This document shows, piece after piece, positions 11,166 to 25,748 of a DNA stretch of 64,000 bases. Under the pieces are notes generated by a model. That model worked only from the letters and a program-made list of their open reading frames with translations. It did not search any database and was not told where the DNA came from. Position numbers and translations under genes: made by a program. The stretch's first letter is position 1; the number at the start of each line of letters is the position of its first letter. Source of the stretch: Rhizoctonia solani (Eukaryota > Basidiomycota > Agaricomycetes > Cantharellales > Ceratobasidiaceae). The DNA lies in NCBI RefSeq assembly GCF_016906535.1, contig NC_057375.1, positions 62,001-126,000 on the forward strand, given 5' to 3'.

Positions 11166-13234
11166 ACGTGCTGATATACAAGCTGGCTGACAAGTACACA
11201 TTTGATGACAAGGAGTATGCTTCAGTACTCCAGAACTTGAGGAGCTCCAAAAGGTTGGAAAGTACTCACAGTCAGACAAGGGGGGCTGGCCCATCAAGAC
11301 AACCACGCGTTACAATCAAGGAAGTTGATAGCAGGTCAGAGGACACAACAACAAGCTGCACCAGGTCACACAAGAGTAAGGGAAAGGCAAAGACTAAGGC
11401 TAAGGGCAAGAAGAGGAAACGTCCTAGCCTGGGAGCCGCATTGGATGACCTAGAAGGGACGCAGGAGCATCACATACAACAAACAGACTCCCAAAGCACG
11501 CCAAACGCATACAGGGGCAGGGGATACCTGGAGGGTATCATAGAATCAACCCTGGCCAGGAAGTCTAGTAAGACAACCCAAACAGATATGGGGAAGGCGA
11601 GAAAACTCAGATGCAAGGAACAACAACAGGCGCGGTTGACCAAGAGAAGGCCCCCATCACTGTCTGACTCATCCAAATTGTCAGAGACGGATAGCAATGA
11701 GACTGAATCCACGCATACAAGCAGGTATGGAGGTGGGGGAGCACCAGATCCATCAGATAGTGGATCCAAAACAGCCAACTTGTCCAACTCAAGTTGGACC
11801 AAATCATTGGCACAATTGCGCAATGATAACCGTCAGAGGAATAGACAGCTGGAGGAATTAGTTGCAAAGCTCAAGAAGCAAAACAAGAAGCTTGAGCAAA
11901 AGGTGGTCACGCAAGCGCAATCAGGATACAAGGCACAGTCACCCAAGACGTATAAGGGCAAAGCGGACATTGACAAGCTGGATATGTTCATATTCAGTTA
12001 CAACCTATATGTCAGTGATACTAGATTGAGTGACAGCAAGGCAGTGCTCACTGTCAGCCAATTCCTGGACAACAAAGCCGCGTCTTGGTACATGTTGAAC
12101 GTTGCACTGGACCCTGGAAGCTACTCAATGGAATTGATATATGTTGGACTATATGACTACTGCTTCCCACCAGATTTCAAGGACAACATGAGGAAGTTGT
12201 ATAACAAAAAGAAGCAGGGAGACTTGGGTGTGCAAGATTATTTTGCCAAATTGGCTTGCTTACAAAGACGCTTACAGGAAGTCACAGACCACCAACATGT
12301 GCTGAGAGTTTGGGACAGTGCAGCCCAATATATCAAAGTGGGATGGGCACTCAAAGGCATGAGACTGGAAGCAACTACATGCAAAACATTGCAAGAAACA
12401 GCACTGGACATAGAGTGCGTGCACAAGTACAAACAGTCAATTGAGAAATCAGGGAATGACAAATTGGGATCAAGAAGGAACCAATTGTGTAGTCCTTTGC
12501 AAAAGCATGACCGTGCTTCTAATTACAAGAACCCGGGGGACAATTGAAGCGGCAGAAACCGCGGCAATAACAAAGGGACTGGATACAACAGTAACAGTAA
12601 CAGTAACCGGCAGAACAAGCGCCCAAACAAATACATGTGCAGCGGACAGGCAAAAGGCTGCAACAGACAGGAGAACCAGCAAAGAAAGCTTACCAACAAG
12701 AAGAAGGCCAAATTGAGGGCGGCTGGGCTATGTTTTGAATGCAAACAGTTGGGTCACCTGTCAAAGGATTGCCCAAAGTTCCACAAGGCCAAACCATTGC
12801 ATGTCAATGCAAATGTGGTTAAAGTACACCCCAAGAGCAAGGTCAGGGTGTTGTTGGTCATGCTCAAAGAGCTAGACAACCTCACCAGGCTGAAGGAAAA
12901 AATCAAGATCAATGCAGTGGGCGTTGGGCGGAAGAACAAAGAGCCAGGACCAAAACATGTTGAGCAAAATGCTATCAAGGTTAAGGACCACACAAGGAAG
13001 GTCCTGAACATGCTGATAGTTGAAGCCAATCTTGAAGGCAAGTCTGTTTGCGTACTGTTAGATTTGGGATGCCAGACTGACATGGTATCCACAACCATTG
13101 TTGACCAACTCAGGTTACCAAAAGTGAAACTCACAAAACCGCTGCAAGTACAGTTGGCAATGGCAGGGTTGCAAGGGACGCTACATTATGGTGTAAAAGC
13201 TAGAATAGAGTACCAAGGAATTGATGAGTATTGA
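11126..13234 (+). pseudogene. Family C gag and protease, with in-frame TGA stops
   Basis: The frame holds a basic N-terminal part, a capsid-like domain (about 11940-12440) with helices typical of retrotransposon gag, a CCHC knuckle CFECKQLGHLSKDC (12733-12774) and a protease-like region with LLDLGCQTDMV near 13057-13092. Here the catalytic D-S/T-G is degraded to DLG. TGA codons interrupt it at 12545-12547 and 13232-13234, and both sit where CGA (Arg) would keep the frame. A coiled-coil-like segment (QLEELVAKLKKQNKKLEQK) lies near 11850. Gag and protease share one frame here, unlike the E element, which needs a -1 shift. Confidence 0.82.
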
Positions 13235-13267
13235 GATTTCAATGCGGGGAATTTAGACAACTACAAT

Positions 13268-16200
13268 TTGATATTGGGAACACCATTCCTGTTCCAACAT
13301 AGCATACAACTAAGTTTTAATCCATATGGGGTATACATTGGGTCTACAAAATCCCTACCACTTGACGGGGAGCAAGTCATACAGATTAATTTGTTGTCTG
13401 CAGACATTGTTGGACTGTGGATGGCTGAACTGCGTGACATGCTCAGAGACAAAGCGGCAAATGTGTGCAAGCCCAAGGACGGTAATACATCCCTACCACC
13501 TTTCCAAGCAATAAACCATTGCATACCATTGATAGACAAGCAGAAGACATACTGTTTCAGACCCTCAAGATGCCCAGAGGCGCTGAAAGGACAATTTGAG
13601 TCTAAGGCAAGAGAATACTTGGGATTGGGTCAATGGAAGCATAGCACCAGCTCAAATACAATACCAATGTTATTCATACCCAAGAAGAAAGATAGAAATA
13701 TTGAGCTATGTACAGTGTTAGACAAGCATGAACAAAACGCAAATACGGTGAAAATGGCATCCACCATTGCTGTTACCCAAAGATATCCTTGCCAAAGTCA
13801 GTAGGCATAAGTATTGAACGTTACTGGACAGGAAGGACACTTACAAGCAGATTTGGGTGGTACCCAAAGACGTGCATAAGACGTTGTTCCACACGCCTAT
13901 GGGGACTGTGGTTAGTCACGTAATGCAGCAAGGGGACTGTAACGTGGGCACAACATACCAAGTGCTGATGAACCATATCTTTGTGCTGTATATAGGAGTG
14001 TTCATGTTTGTATACCTTGAAAACATAGTAATATTCTTGGATACGTTAGAAGAACATGTGAAACATATACGTACCATATTGGGAGTACTCAAACGCAAAT
14101 GGCTATTCATGAGCCCAAGTAAGATGCAATTCCTTGCAGAAGAACTGCATATACTGGGGCATATAGTTGACAAGAAGGGGATCAGAATGGACCCACATAA
14201 AGTTGACTTGGTGTCCAAGTGGAAGACGCCTGAATCAAAAGAACAATTAGCTAGCTTCCTAGGTGCGGCTGGATACTTAGCACCAAACTGCCCAGGCATT
14301 TGCATACCAATGGCACTGTTGGCTAAGAGAGCAAGCAGTGACACGCCTTTCAGATGGGGGGGGGTACCAAGGAACACACCTTTTGTGATACAATTAGGTT
14401 GGTGGAAGAGTTCTGCAATAGACATCATGTGGCATTGAGATATGGCAAGAATGAGCCCCCAATATATCTGATTATAGATGCTAGCTTGACAGGGGCAAGC
14501 AGACTGGTAAGCCAAGGAGAAGAATGGCAAATGGCACAGGTTGCTGCATTTTGGTCCACCAAGTTCACCACAGCTCAGCAAAACTATTTGGTCACCAATC
14601 AGGAAGCATTAGCAGTGGTGTGCTTGCTGGATAAATTTGGACTGTTACTTCACAGGGTTGAATTCACAATACTCAGTGACCACAAGGCGCTCAAGTACCT
14701 ACAGACTCAGAAGGATCTTAACCCATGACAAATACAAATGTCAGAGAAACTGAGTCAATTTAACTGCACAATTAAATACATTGAGGGATCAAAAAATGTC
14801 CTTGCAGATGCTCTATTGCGGATGTATAGTGAGGACAAGAAAGGCACTGAGCATGCAGAGAGCAAGTTTGTGCCAGACTACAAGGAGGAAGACAGCATAC
14901 AGGATGCACACGTGCATAACCAATCAGTGACCTGGCCAGTAGTAACCAGAATGGCAGCCAAGGTGGCAAGTGAGAGCCAGACCACATTGGCAGGTGTCAG
15001 ACAAAACCCAGAGTGCAAGAGAATGGCACCAGTCTGTTACAACCCAGAAATACCAGGAAGAGCAGGGCAAAGGACCAGGGCACTGCGTAACCAAGGAAAT
15101 GAGCGCATGAAAGAAGATTGGAACCCTGACATACATGATGAATTTGTTGGGGAACAAAATGCAGAAAGAGATCTGAGAGAAACCAAACCCAACAAAAGAG
15201 AAGAGACCTCACCAGCAAGCATTGAGCTGGAGGGCAGGAGTTGGGCGGACAACAAACAGGACAAGTGGGAACCATTGGACTGCTCAGATCACCAACAGAT
15301 TACAACGCTGGTAAAAGAATTAGACATGAATGAGGCAATAGCAAATGGCTACCAGAGTGACAAAGAGTATGCAAAGATAGTGAACAAACCATTGCAATTT
15401 GCTCAATTTGAGCTACGTGACAATTTACTATATTTCACAGAGCACAGTAGGACGTACCTATGCATCCCAGACACTACAGTTGGGGAATGGCACATACAGA
15501 CATTACTGATATCTCATGTGCACTCAATAGTATCACACCTAGGATACAAGAAGACATATGCATACATGAGGGAAAGCCTGTATTGGAAAAATATGGCTAA
15601 AGACATGGAGAAATTCTGCACAGCATGCATGTCTTGCGCATCATCCAAGAAGTTGACTCAGAAACCATATGGGCTACTGAAACCATTACCAGTACCCAAA
15701 TACCTGTGGGCACAAATTGGCATCAATTTCCTGGGACCATTAATGGAATCCGCAACCCTACTGGGTAAATTTGACATGGTATGTGTGGTAATTGACCACC
15801 TTACGTGCATGGCGCACTTGATACCAACAAGGTTGGACTACACAGCCTGCAACATGGCCAAGGTATTTCAAGCAAATGTCTTTAGGCTGCACAGGGTACC
15901 CAAGATCATCATTAGCAATAGAGACAAGTTATTTACATTGATCTTCTGGAAGACGCTCTATGAACTATTAGGTACCAAACTGAGACTATTGTTGGCATTC
16001 CACCCACAGATGGATGGGCAGACCAAAAGACTCATATGCACAATACTGGCGCTGATACGTGTGTGCATAAACCCACCATTGAGAGACTGGGCAACCAAAT
16101 TACCTAGTATTGAGTTTGCAGTAAACTTGACTAGATTGGAAACCACTGGGTTCAGTCCATTTGCACTGAATTACGGACAAACCCCATGTCCAATATTAGT

Positions 16201-16858
16201 GCAAACCAATACTGACATGTACAGGGTACGCAACACGGCCTGCAACATCAAATACGCACTAATGATAGCACACAATGCCATCATTGGTTTGCAAATAAGT
16301 CAGATGGTTGAAGCTAACAGGCATAGAAGACTTTCACCATTTAAGACCAACAACTTAGTATATGTTAGTACCAAGAACATGAGAGTGCCACTGGGGAAAC
16401 CACACAAGCTACTGGCGCAATGGATTGGGCCAGTAAGAATATACATTGTGGTCAAGGAAGGGGCCACTTACCATGTAGAGTTGCCCCACAACTTGAAGCA
16501 AAGAGGAATAAAGCCAATATTCCACGCATTGCTACTGAAACCACATGTACCATATGAGGATTGTTGCTTCCCAGGAAGGAACTACAAGCAGATAGCCTCC
16601 TTAGAAGCCAATGATGATGAATGGGCGGTTGAGCAGATAGGTGGACATTGTGGCAAAGGGAATAACGCAATGTTTGAGATAGTATGGCAATTGGGAGACC
16701 ATACCTGGGAATCATACCGCATGGTACAGCACCTTGAGGCCCTAAGACAATATTTTGAAGCCTTAGGAATCAGCTGCACTAAAGAGCTACTGTGGAAAGA
16801 AGACAGGGAAGTACTGTACAATGAGCTTAGTGATAGTGGGTCTGAAACCCTTGAATGA
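13268..16858 (+). pseudogene. Family C pol: RT, RNase H, integrase, chromodomain-like
   Basis: RT runs from about 13540 to 14330 with a frame change near 13758. The YLDD box is YLEN (14013-14024), so both catalytic aspartates are lost. RNase H follows in another frame (14440-14728), then a TGA at 14726-14728, then integrase with its zinc-binding H/C region (15520-15660) and core (15700-16130). The three catalytic positions read N (15725-15727), N (15917-15919) and K (16025-16027) instead of D, D and E. A chromodomain-like tail (FEIVWQLGDHTWESY) lies at about 16672-16716. The 706-residue open frame from 14738 has kept its length despite the lost active sites. Confidence 0.88.
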
Positions 16859-16954
16859 GCAAGCATAAGGGTACTTAAGGAAGCAATATGGGAACCTCAA
16901 CCAGTCATCAGCACCATATCTCACTGCTTAAGACTAGATCCTTTATTATCACAC

Positions 16955-19763
16955 TTGACTCTGTCTACAAGATGTACTACAGCTGGCAAAGATGCCGCAG
17001 TTGCAACCAAGAACGGCAGTGGGATGCACCACCAGCATACAACCCAGGGCCCAACAAACAAGTTGATGCAGGTTTACTATGGCTGCTCAACACAGTGGCC
17101 CAGACCAGCTGTTAAGAGTTGTGTAAGTACAGGAGTAAGAAAGAATTACTATATACAAAATGTATATGGGAATAACTAAGAACTAGTATTAAGAATCAGA
17201 ATATATGCACAGAATATATGCACAATATAGGCTAGGTTATCAGGAATAACAACTCCTAACAAATAGTCTAGCAACTATGAAGTGCAGGTGGTTGGTTATG
17301 TAGAGTACCTTAGACTAATGTTACTTAAGCCTAAGTGACTAAGGGTATGTATACTTAAGGTCTTGGGGATAGTACCTTAAGTAAGAGGGTTACCTGACTA
17401 ATGTACAGGATTTATAGGATTTGCCTAATAAGTATAGGACTTATAGATGCTTAAGTAAGACTTAAGACTTATGGGGTTTACCTAAAATATATCTAGGATT
17501 TATGAGATATTGTAGATAAAGCTATCTACAATATAGGGGGTATGGTGGATTGAAACACTATCACTCAATCACAACAATCCTTACAGTATTGTTGCACTAT
17601 ACTCAATGTTGAACTCAACAACTGTGACAGTCAAGGGGCACAGGGTTGCATTAAGTACACTAATAGGTTACCCTGTGTCTGTTGGGACTGGCCTATGGTC
17701 TTAGTGCGCCAAATAACCTCCTATGCTATTTACAGTGAGTCAATCACTAAAGTAAATGCACAGATAAGCTGTTAAAGGCTTGTGTGTATATGTCAATATA
17801 TAAGAGTGGATAAATGGATGCATTAGAAGCGTCTTCACAGGGTGCTTTTATACCCTGAGAAGGCGCACAAACAAGTATATACATGATTGATATCAAGAGG
17901 GGGTACAGGAGGTACATGTGGCAGCTGAAACACTTGAGGGAGCCAATACTTTGGTATATAGTAAACAAACAACAGATCCTGATATTTGCCCCAAGGCAGT
18001 ATTTACCTGTGTGGGTCCTTAGGTGTCCCAAGGCTAAGTGTTTCATCCTTGGAGTAAACAGTCCCAAAGGTAGGATACCACTGCATTGGGTACTTACAGT
18101 AAATGGGGCATAACTCTGCCAAATGTTGTCCGTTTTGGGAGTTTGACCCAGCGTTCTGGAGCGCACAAACATGCGCACCGAAACGCAAGCGATTCGGCAG
18201 TGTGGGATGCCCGGGTGATGGAGAAAAGGCGCATTTAGTGCGTCGGCGCTTAAGGGCTGATTAAGCGCCGGAGCACTTGCCTATGCGACAGGGGGGACCC
18301 TGAATATTTCTGTGTGTAGCCACAAGATAGAATCTTGAATAATAAATACTACAAACAAGAGAAATATTACTTGTTACTGTTTATCTACTCAGCTGAATTT
18401 GTATATATTTAAATGAGTGAGAAAACAGCATATATGCAAAAGGCATTGCATATTGAGGGTATTCCTGAGGTTTGTAGGTTTTGTAAAGGTCACTATTGGA
18501 TAGAGGGACCTTGAAAACCTTAGTTCGCATCTTTATCTCATTTGTCTACTGTAAGATTACTAGTGTAATTAATAAAATAAGTACAGATTAAAGAAGAAAT
18601 GTCATATCCATAACACCAGCCTCAAAACTGTTAGGGCAAGAAATGCCCCACCACCCCAAAGGGGAAGGCAAGGACAGTTTGGGAGGCCAAACATGGCCAG
18701 GTCCCCGCATGTTGGGAGAGGTCAGATGGACCTGTACAAAGGTATTATTGGCATCAGTACCAATGGGCCATTGCGTGCACAACCAAGAGAGTGGACTTAC
18801 CAAGGGTCATCTACAGGAAGATGCCTTAAACAGCAACGCACTTGACTTAATGCTAGGAATTGCAGCCAATCACCTACCAGAAGCATGTTGGCCTCCTGGT
18901 CTAGCAATGGATCCACCGTACAAGGAAGAAGTACCTTGACCAAGCACAGACAAAGAACACAAACAGGAAGAAAACAAGCGCGTACCCAATCCAGTCCCTA
19001 CAACCCTACCGGATCTGGTCAAGAGGGGACCAGCAAATCATCCAAGGAGACCAGCAACAGAACCAACCCAGGCAGGGACGGTTGGACTGCAAGTCAACAA
19101 ACTGGCAAGGAAGGTATCACAGGCAATTCTCTTGGTCAAGAACATCATATCAGTAACCACAACTCTAAGCAAACACATGAAGAGGACTCACCAGCGGGTC
19201 ATAGACAGGGAGTGGGACATCATGGAAGACATGTCCTGTATTGCGCTTTGAGCACTAAGGATAGAAGACAAACCCAGGATTGGGAACGCAAACTACCCCC
19301 AGGAGCTGATCAGGAGGGCGTATCCCATGCCCCAGATGCCAGAGTTGACGGAGAGGGCAATTGACAACCTCATACTGGGATCAAGGAGCACTGGGCAACG
19401 GTCAGGGGGAACAAGGCAACTTTGAGACACTACGTACTGTCAAGGCTCCTGAATCCAGCATTGGAGAGGACAAGGACAAGCCCTCACCTGGTAGCAACGC
19501 AGGAGCCAAGCCGGCCATTGTTGGCAACCAAGACAACCCAGATGTCTGCAAGGCCACTGACCATGTTGCCAAGTGGACCAACCTTGGGCCAGACATTGAG
19601 ATGCGGGACACCAACAAGGGACTCAAGACCATTGAGCCTGAACAACCTTGCATCTCCCCAAGGAAGCTCAAACTCAAGCAATCTTCTACGCGTCAAGGAT
19701 CTGATCAAAACAACAGAAAAGGAGGAGAGCAAACCAACAGAGGAAAGGGAAGGAAGTGAATAA
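16955..19763 (+). pseudogene. Third reading frame of family C (after pol), split by a solo LTR
   Basis: A frame starts at 16955, runs to the insertion point at 17109 and resumes in register at 18619 once the family B LTR and one CCAGC copy are set aside. It continues to about 19380 with two TGA stops (18937-18939 and about 19249-19251), then needs a one-base shift to continue to the TAA at 19761-19763. Both stops would be CGA if a CpG were restored. The product, about 430 residues, is basic and polar with a helical-looking central part (KLARKVSQAILLVKNIISV). No family is recognised and no membrane segment or signal peptide is evident, so an envelope role is not supported. Its position matches the extra ORF of some gypsy elements. 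Confidence 0.6.
17110..18615 (-). mobile_element. Family B solo LTR in the C element (1506 bp, TSD CCAGC)
   Basis: It begins TGTTAAGAGTTGTG and ends ATCCATAACA. CCAGC lies at 17105-17109 and 18616-18620. It is younger than the C element, whose third frame it interrupts. Confidence 0.93.
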
Positions 19764-19791
19764 GGTGGCTATATGCCACCTGGAGGGCGAG

Positions 19792-20127
19792 TGTAAGGAA
19801 TGCCAGATATTTGTATATTTACTCTACTATACGCGAATCCCTTACATAATCGAGTTGGCTATGCTCACCCGACTTACCACCTCGGCCCACCGTCGTCTTC
19901 GTTATTGTTTGTATCTGATTTCTAACTACATACTCTTGTTTGGTTTATTCCGCTTACTCATGTACGAACCCCGTTGACCTTATAAGGTCCCGGGGGGGGA
20001 TCTTCTGATAACTGTCTTTACTTTGGAACCACAACAATCGAGTGTTTTACGGATTGTCATTACCTCGGCGACACGGTCGCCATCGACGTTCGTATTTCCA
20101 GTAGTGGACGATAAGTAAAACCTTACA
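19792..20127 (+). repeat. Family C 3' LTR, CpG-rich
   Basis: It begins TGTAAGGAATGCC and ends AAACCTTACA, followed by the GCTAC duplication. It retains CpG at almost every site where the 5' LTR has lost it. Confidence 0.95.
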
Positions 20128-20132
20128 GCTAC

Positions 20133-20805
20133 ATGCGAACAAGGCAAACCGCTCACAAAACCGGAACCGAACCGTGAAAGCTACAACATAAGGTACAGAG
20201 AAGGGAGGCACGAGAAAGAAACAAAGAGAGAAGAAGAGAGAACAAGCGAGAACGTAGCACGGTCAGAGGTAAGAAAATTAAGGTCACGTGGCGGCGTACA
20301 GGTGGCTTAAGGTCTAACTCGGGGTAGAGGCCGTAAGGGCGGGAATGAACACGTGTTGCATTTGAATTGCACGCGACTGTAAGTGACAAGCATAGCTGAT
20401 GTACAGGACCCGCACGCGTGAGACAAACCTAAGGTGGACGTCGGCGATCGCCCACTACACGCCCAGGTCGCCGGGGGGCGGCCCCGGGTTCCCCCACTCG
20501 TACCGCGTCCAGAACCCACATAGCATACATGATAGCGACCAAAGCATAGGTTAAGTTAAAGAACTTGCTGATATTTATGATGTTGTTTTCCACACACTTA
20601 ATGAGAGCTTGACTATTCTTGAGAAGAGCTCTTGCAGTCCGGGGACAACCCCGGAGGGTCCCTCCCTATTATACTGTGCATCCTAAATCTTGCAAAAATG
20701 TATTTCACGATGCCAGTGCGTCAAGAACGATTATCTATGATTCAAACATCGGGACTTCTTGAAGTTGTAGAATGATAGAAATATTCAGAGTTACCTAGCC
20801 TACTT
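20133..20805. other. Intergenic; contains an F-repeat fragment
   Basis: There is no gene. The reverse complement of about 20450-20523 matches the start of repeat F (GGGTTCTGGACGCGGTAC). The rest is unique, CpG-containing DNA downstream of ARG5,6 and probably includes its 3' untranslated region. Confidence 0.55.
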
Positions 20806-23717
<2,912 letters not shown>

Positions 23718-25181
23718 TTTGATTGTAGTCAAAGTTGAGCACAAAGAACTTCGGCCGTTCGGACGGTTCGATTTCATCCCGCTTATCAAATTGTGGCGCT
23801 AATAATGTGATCCTATCTACACCGCCACCCTACCAATGCTCTCCCCTTATTGGTTCACTGTCATTCGCAATCGGTTTGTGATATCTGATTTATACTGGGT
23901 GATACTTCTTAATGCGCACTTCTTGAATAAACTTTGTGAGCGTGACTCTTGGACCGTGCTTCAGCCATGACCGACCCCTCCCGTGATCAAGGAGGTGCTG
24001 GGTGCATGTGGGTGAATGTAATGATCTGTTCGCCTCTATGCACTCTAATTCCACAACAACGCCGTTGACTATAGACATGAACCATAACATTTTCCGAAGT
24101 TGGCAGCTCTAGTTGAAGCACTCGTGTTGGAGAAAACTTTACAATGGATCCATTATGTGAGGTCCTGTAGCCTTTCGCTCTCGCTCATTATCATTTCTCA
24201 TAAACAAAGTTGAAAGCAAGTTAGTGTGAAATGAACCTCCAAGTAAACACTAGCCACCAATAATACTATCAATAAAGCATTGAACTTCGGGCTGTTTGCG
24301 GTGCCCAATTTGCTCGAGCTCTAAACATATCCATACATTAGGTTATTGGTTTAGAAAAAGTCTGTTCGGTCACTCTGCTTGCAGATGGCATCAGGGTCAC
24401 ACCAGTAACCCTCAAGGAAGTAAACAGTGCAAAGTAGGTTCAACGCATCGAGGCTTCTCCGCTTACGTTCTTTGTATATATAACCTACATATTATTTTGC
24501 TAGCAACGATGTCAATGTGTATGTATATGTAAAAACTGTGGAGTCAAACCGGCGGTTTGGGGGACGTTCGCGCTGCGAAGCGGTAAGATCTAGAGGTGTA
24601 AGCCCCCAATAAACGAATACGACTCGTAGGTCGGGTGGCGACAAGACTCATTTTGTGAACAACGAGGGATGGAGTGTGGGACAAAGGTCTCGAGTAGGTG
24701 AAGTGTGCCAGGGAATAAAGTGGCCGTGAGTAAAGTGATTGCTTGCGATATCTCCGTAAGCGCCGCCGTAGCCTGCCATTTGTATTGATCACGCGTCTCC
24801 ACGGGCTGCGACTCATCACCTCACACTACCTTGGCTTTGGCGTTGTAACTGCCGCCTCGCATCCATATTTAAGAGCTTTGTGAGTGTGTATGAAACAATT
24901 CCAAGTAATAGAGTTGCGGTCCAGTCTCCTACTTTCACACTGGAGAAATATGGATACTTCAGGCACACGCATTTTTAAGGAACGGAGCTGTGTAATAAAG
25001 CTTTGAGCCACTACTCCCACTTAAGCACACAATAAAAATTGTTTAGGCCTTTAACACGGCTACCGCAGGTTTGTTTTCACCTGGCATAGGTATTGCAATC
25101 TGAGACTATTGCGAAACAACGTGGCCGGCTCAGGGGGTTATATATACCCAAAGTTTCATACATGCGACTGCGAGTAAAGGG
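23718..25181. other. Intergenic; ARG5,6 promoter side, no gene supported
   Basis: There are short open frames only, such as 24544-24819 on the minus strand, without recognisable domains or coding-like composition. Nothing repeated was found. Confidence 0.5.
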
Positions 25182-25748
25182 TCAAGCATAGCTCTTTGCC
25201 TCTTGAGGAATGATATTATCACTTCCCAGATATCCTTGAGTTTGACTGAGTTCTTCAGCCGCATACATGCATCGCTGTCCGGAGTCATAGCCAAGATTAA
25301 CTACATCTGACCGAGCATTGGCTGGGTTATGTGGACATCTTGAGCTACGCGGAGCGGCGAAGAAGGCTTCGCAAAGTCCGGCGGCGCCGAGCATCATTCC
25401 TAAAATATCGTCTTGAGCGGACCGGCGCCTTCCTTGAGGCTTCTTCGTGTGCTTGGATGACATCACCATCAAGCGCTGGGCGTTTCTCGGCCAAATGGGG
25501 TCACGCCCCGTCGGCGAATGGTCATATTTGTCTCTCACGCCGTTGGAAGAGAGGTTTTCTGCAGGAGAACGATACAATTTGGTCGAAGAAGTAGATTTAT
25601 TCCCGCTTGAGAAGCTCAGTTCGCTGTGCGTGGAGAAAACATTCCGATTGACATAGGCCTTCCCGTTTCCCTCCATCATGGGAGGATATAAACCCGTTCT
25701 GGTGGCTGGAGTATTCCTCCTAACGCTCGGTTGGTTGTCTGCGACCAT
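25182..25748 (-). CDS. Possible hypothetical protein, divergent from the beta-galactosidase
   Basis: An open frame runs for 188 codons with the stop from an ATG at 25748, and an upstream ATG at 25784 is also possible. It is hydrophilic, without domains, signal peptide or membrane segments that I recognise. Its ATG shares the CATG palindrome with the start codon of the GH35 gene on the other strand, so the two would be head to head with no promoter between them, which argues against it. It could be the chance open antisense frame of a leader or promoter region. Confidence 0.2.
   Translation of the reverse strand: MVADNQPSVRRNTPATRTGLYPPMMEGNGKAYVNRNVFSTHSELSFSSGNKSTSSTKLYRSPAENLSSNGVRDKYDHSPTGRDPIWPRNAQRLMVMSSKHTKKPQGRRRSAQDDILGMMLGAAGLCEAFFAAPRSSRCPHNPANARSDVVNLGYDSGQRCMYAAEELSQTQGYLGSDNIIPQEAKSYA

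Larger units (their letters stand above)
9715..20127 (+). mobile_element. Family C LTR retrotransposon, complete but dead (10.4 kb, TSD GCTAC)
   Basis: Two LTRs (335 and 336 bp) bound a 9.7-kb interior, and GCTAC occurs at 9710-9714 and 20128-20132. The interior encodes a long gag, a CCHC knuckle, protease, RT, RNase H, integrase and a chromodomain-like tail, and then a further reading frame before the 3' LTR. A 1.5-kb family B solo LTR sits inside that last frame. Catalytic residues of RT and integrase are replaced and there are several in-frame TGA stops. The domain order is Ty3/gypsy. The size without the nested LTR is about 8.9 kb, large for a chromovirus because of the extra gag length and the third frame. 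Confidence 0.93.

Noticed and set aside
16955..19763. Envelope gene, which would make family C an errantivirus-like element
   Set aside because: The frame has no signal peptide, membrane anchor or glycosylated cysteine-rich domain.
1..20127. Classical RIP (CpA to TpA) as the cause of repeat decay
   Set aside because: The LTR comparisons show changes almost only at CpG, which fits methylation-linked deamination as known in basidiomycetes.
24544..24819. Minus-strand 91-codon Arg/Ser-rich frame
   Set aside because: It has no homology, splice support or promoter context and looks like chance.
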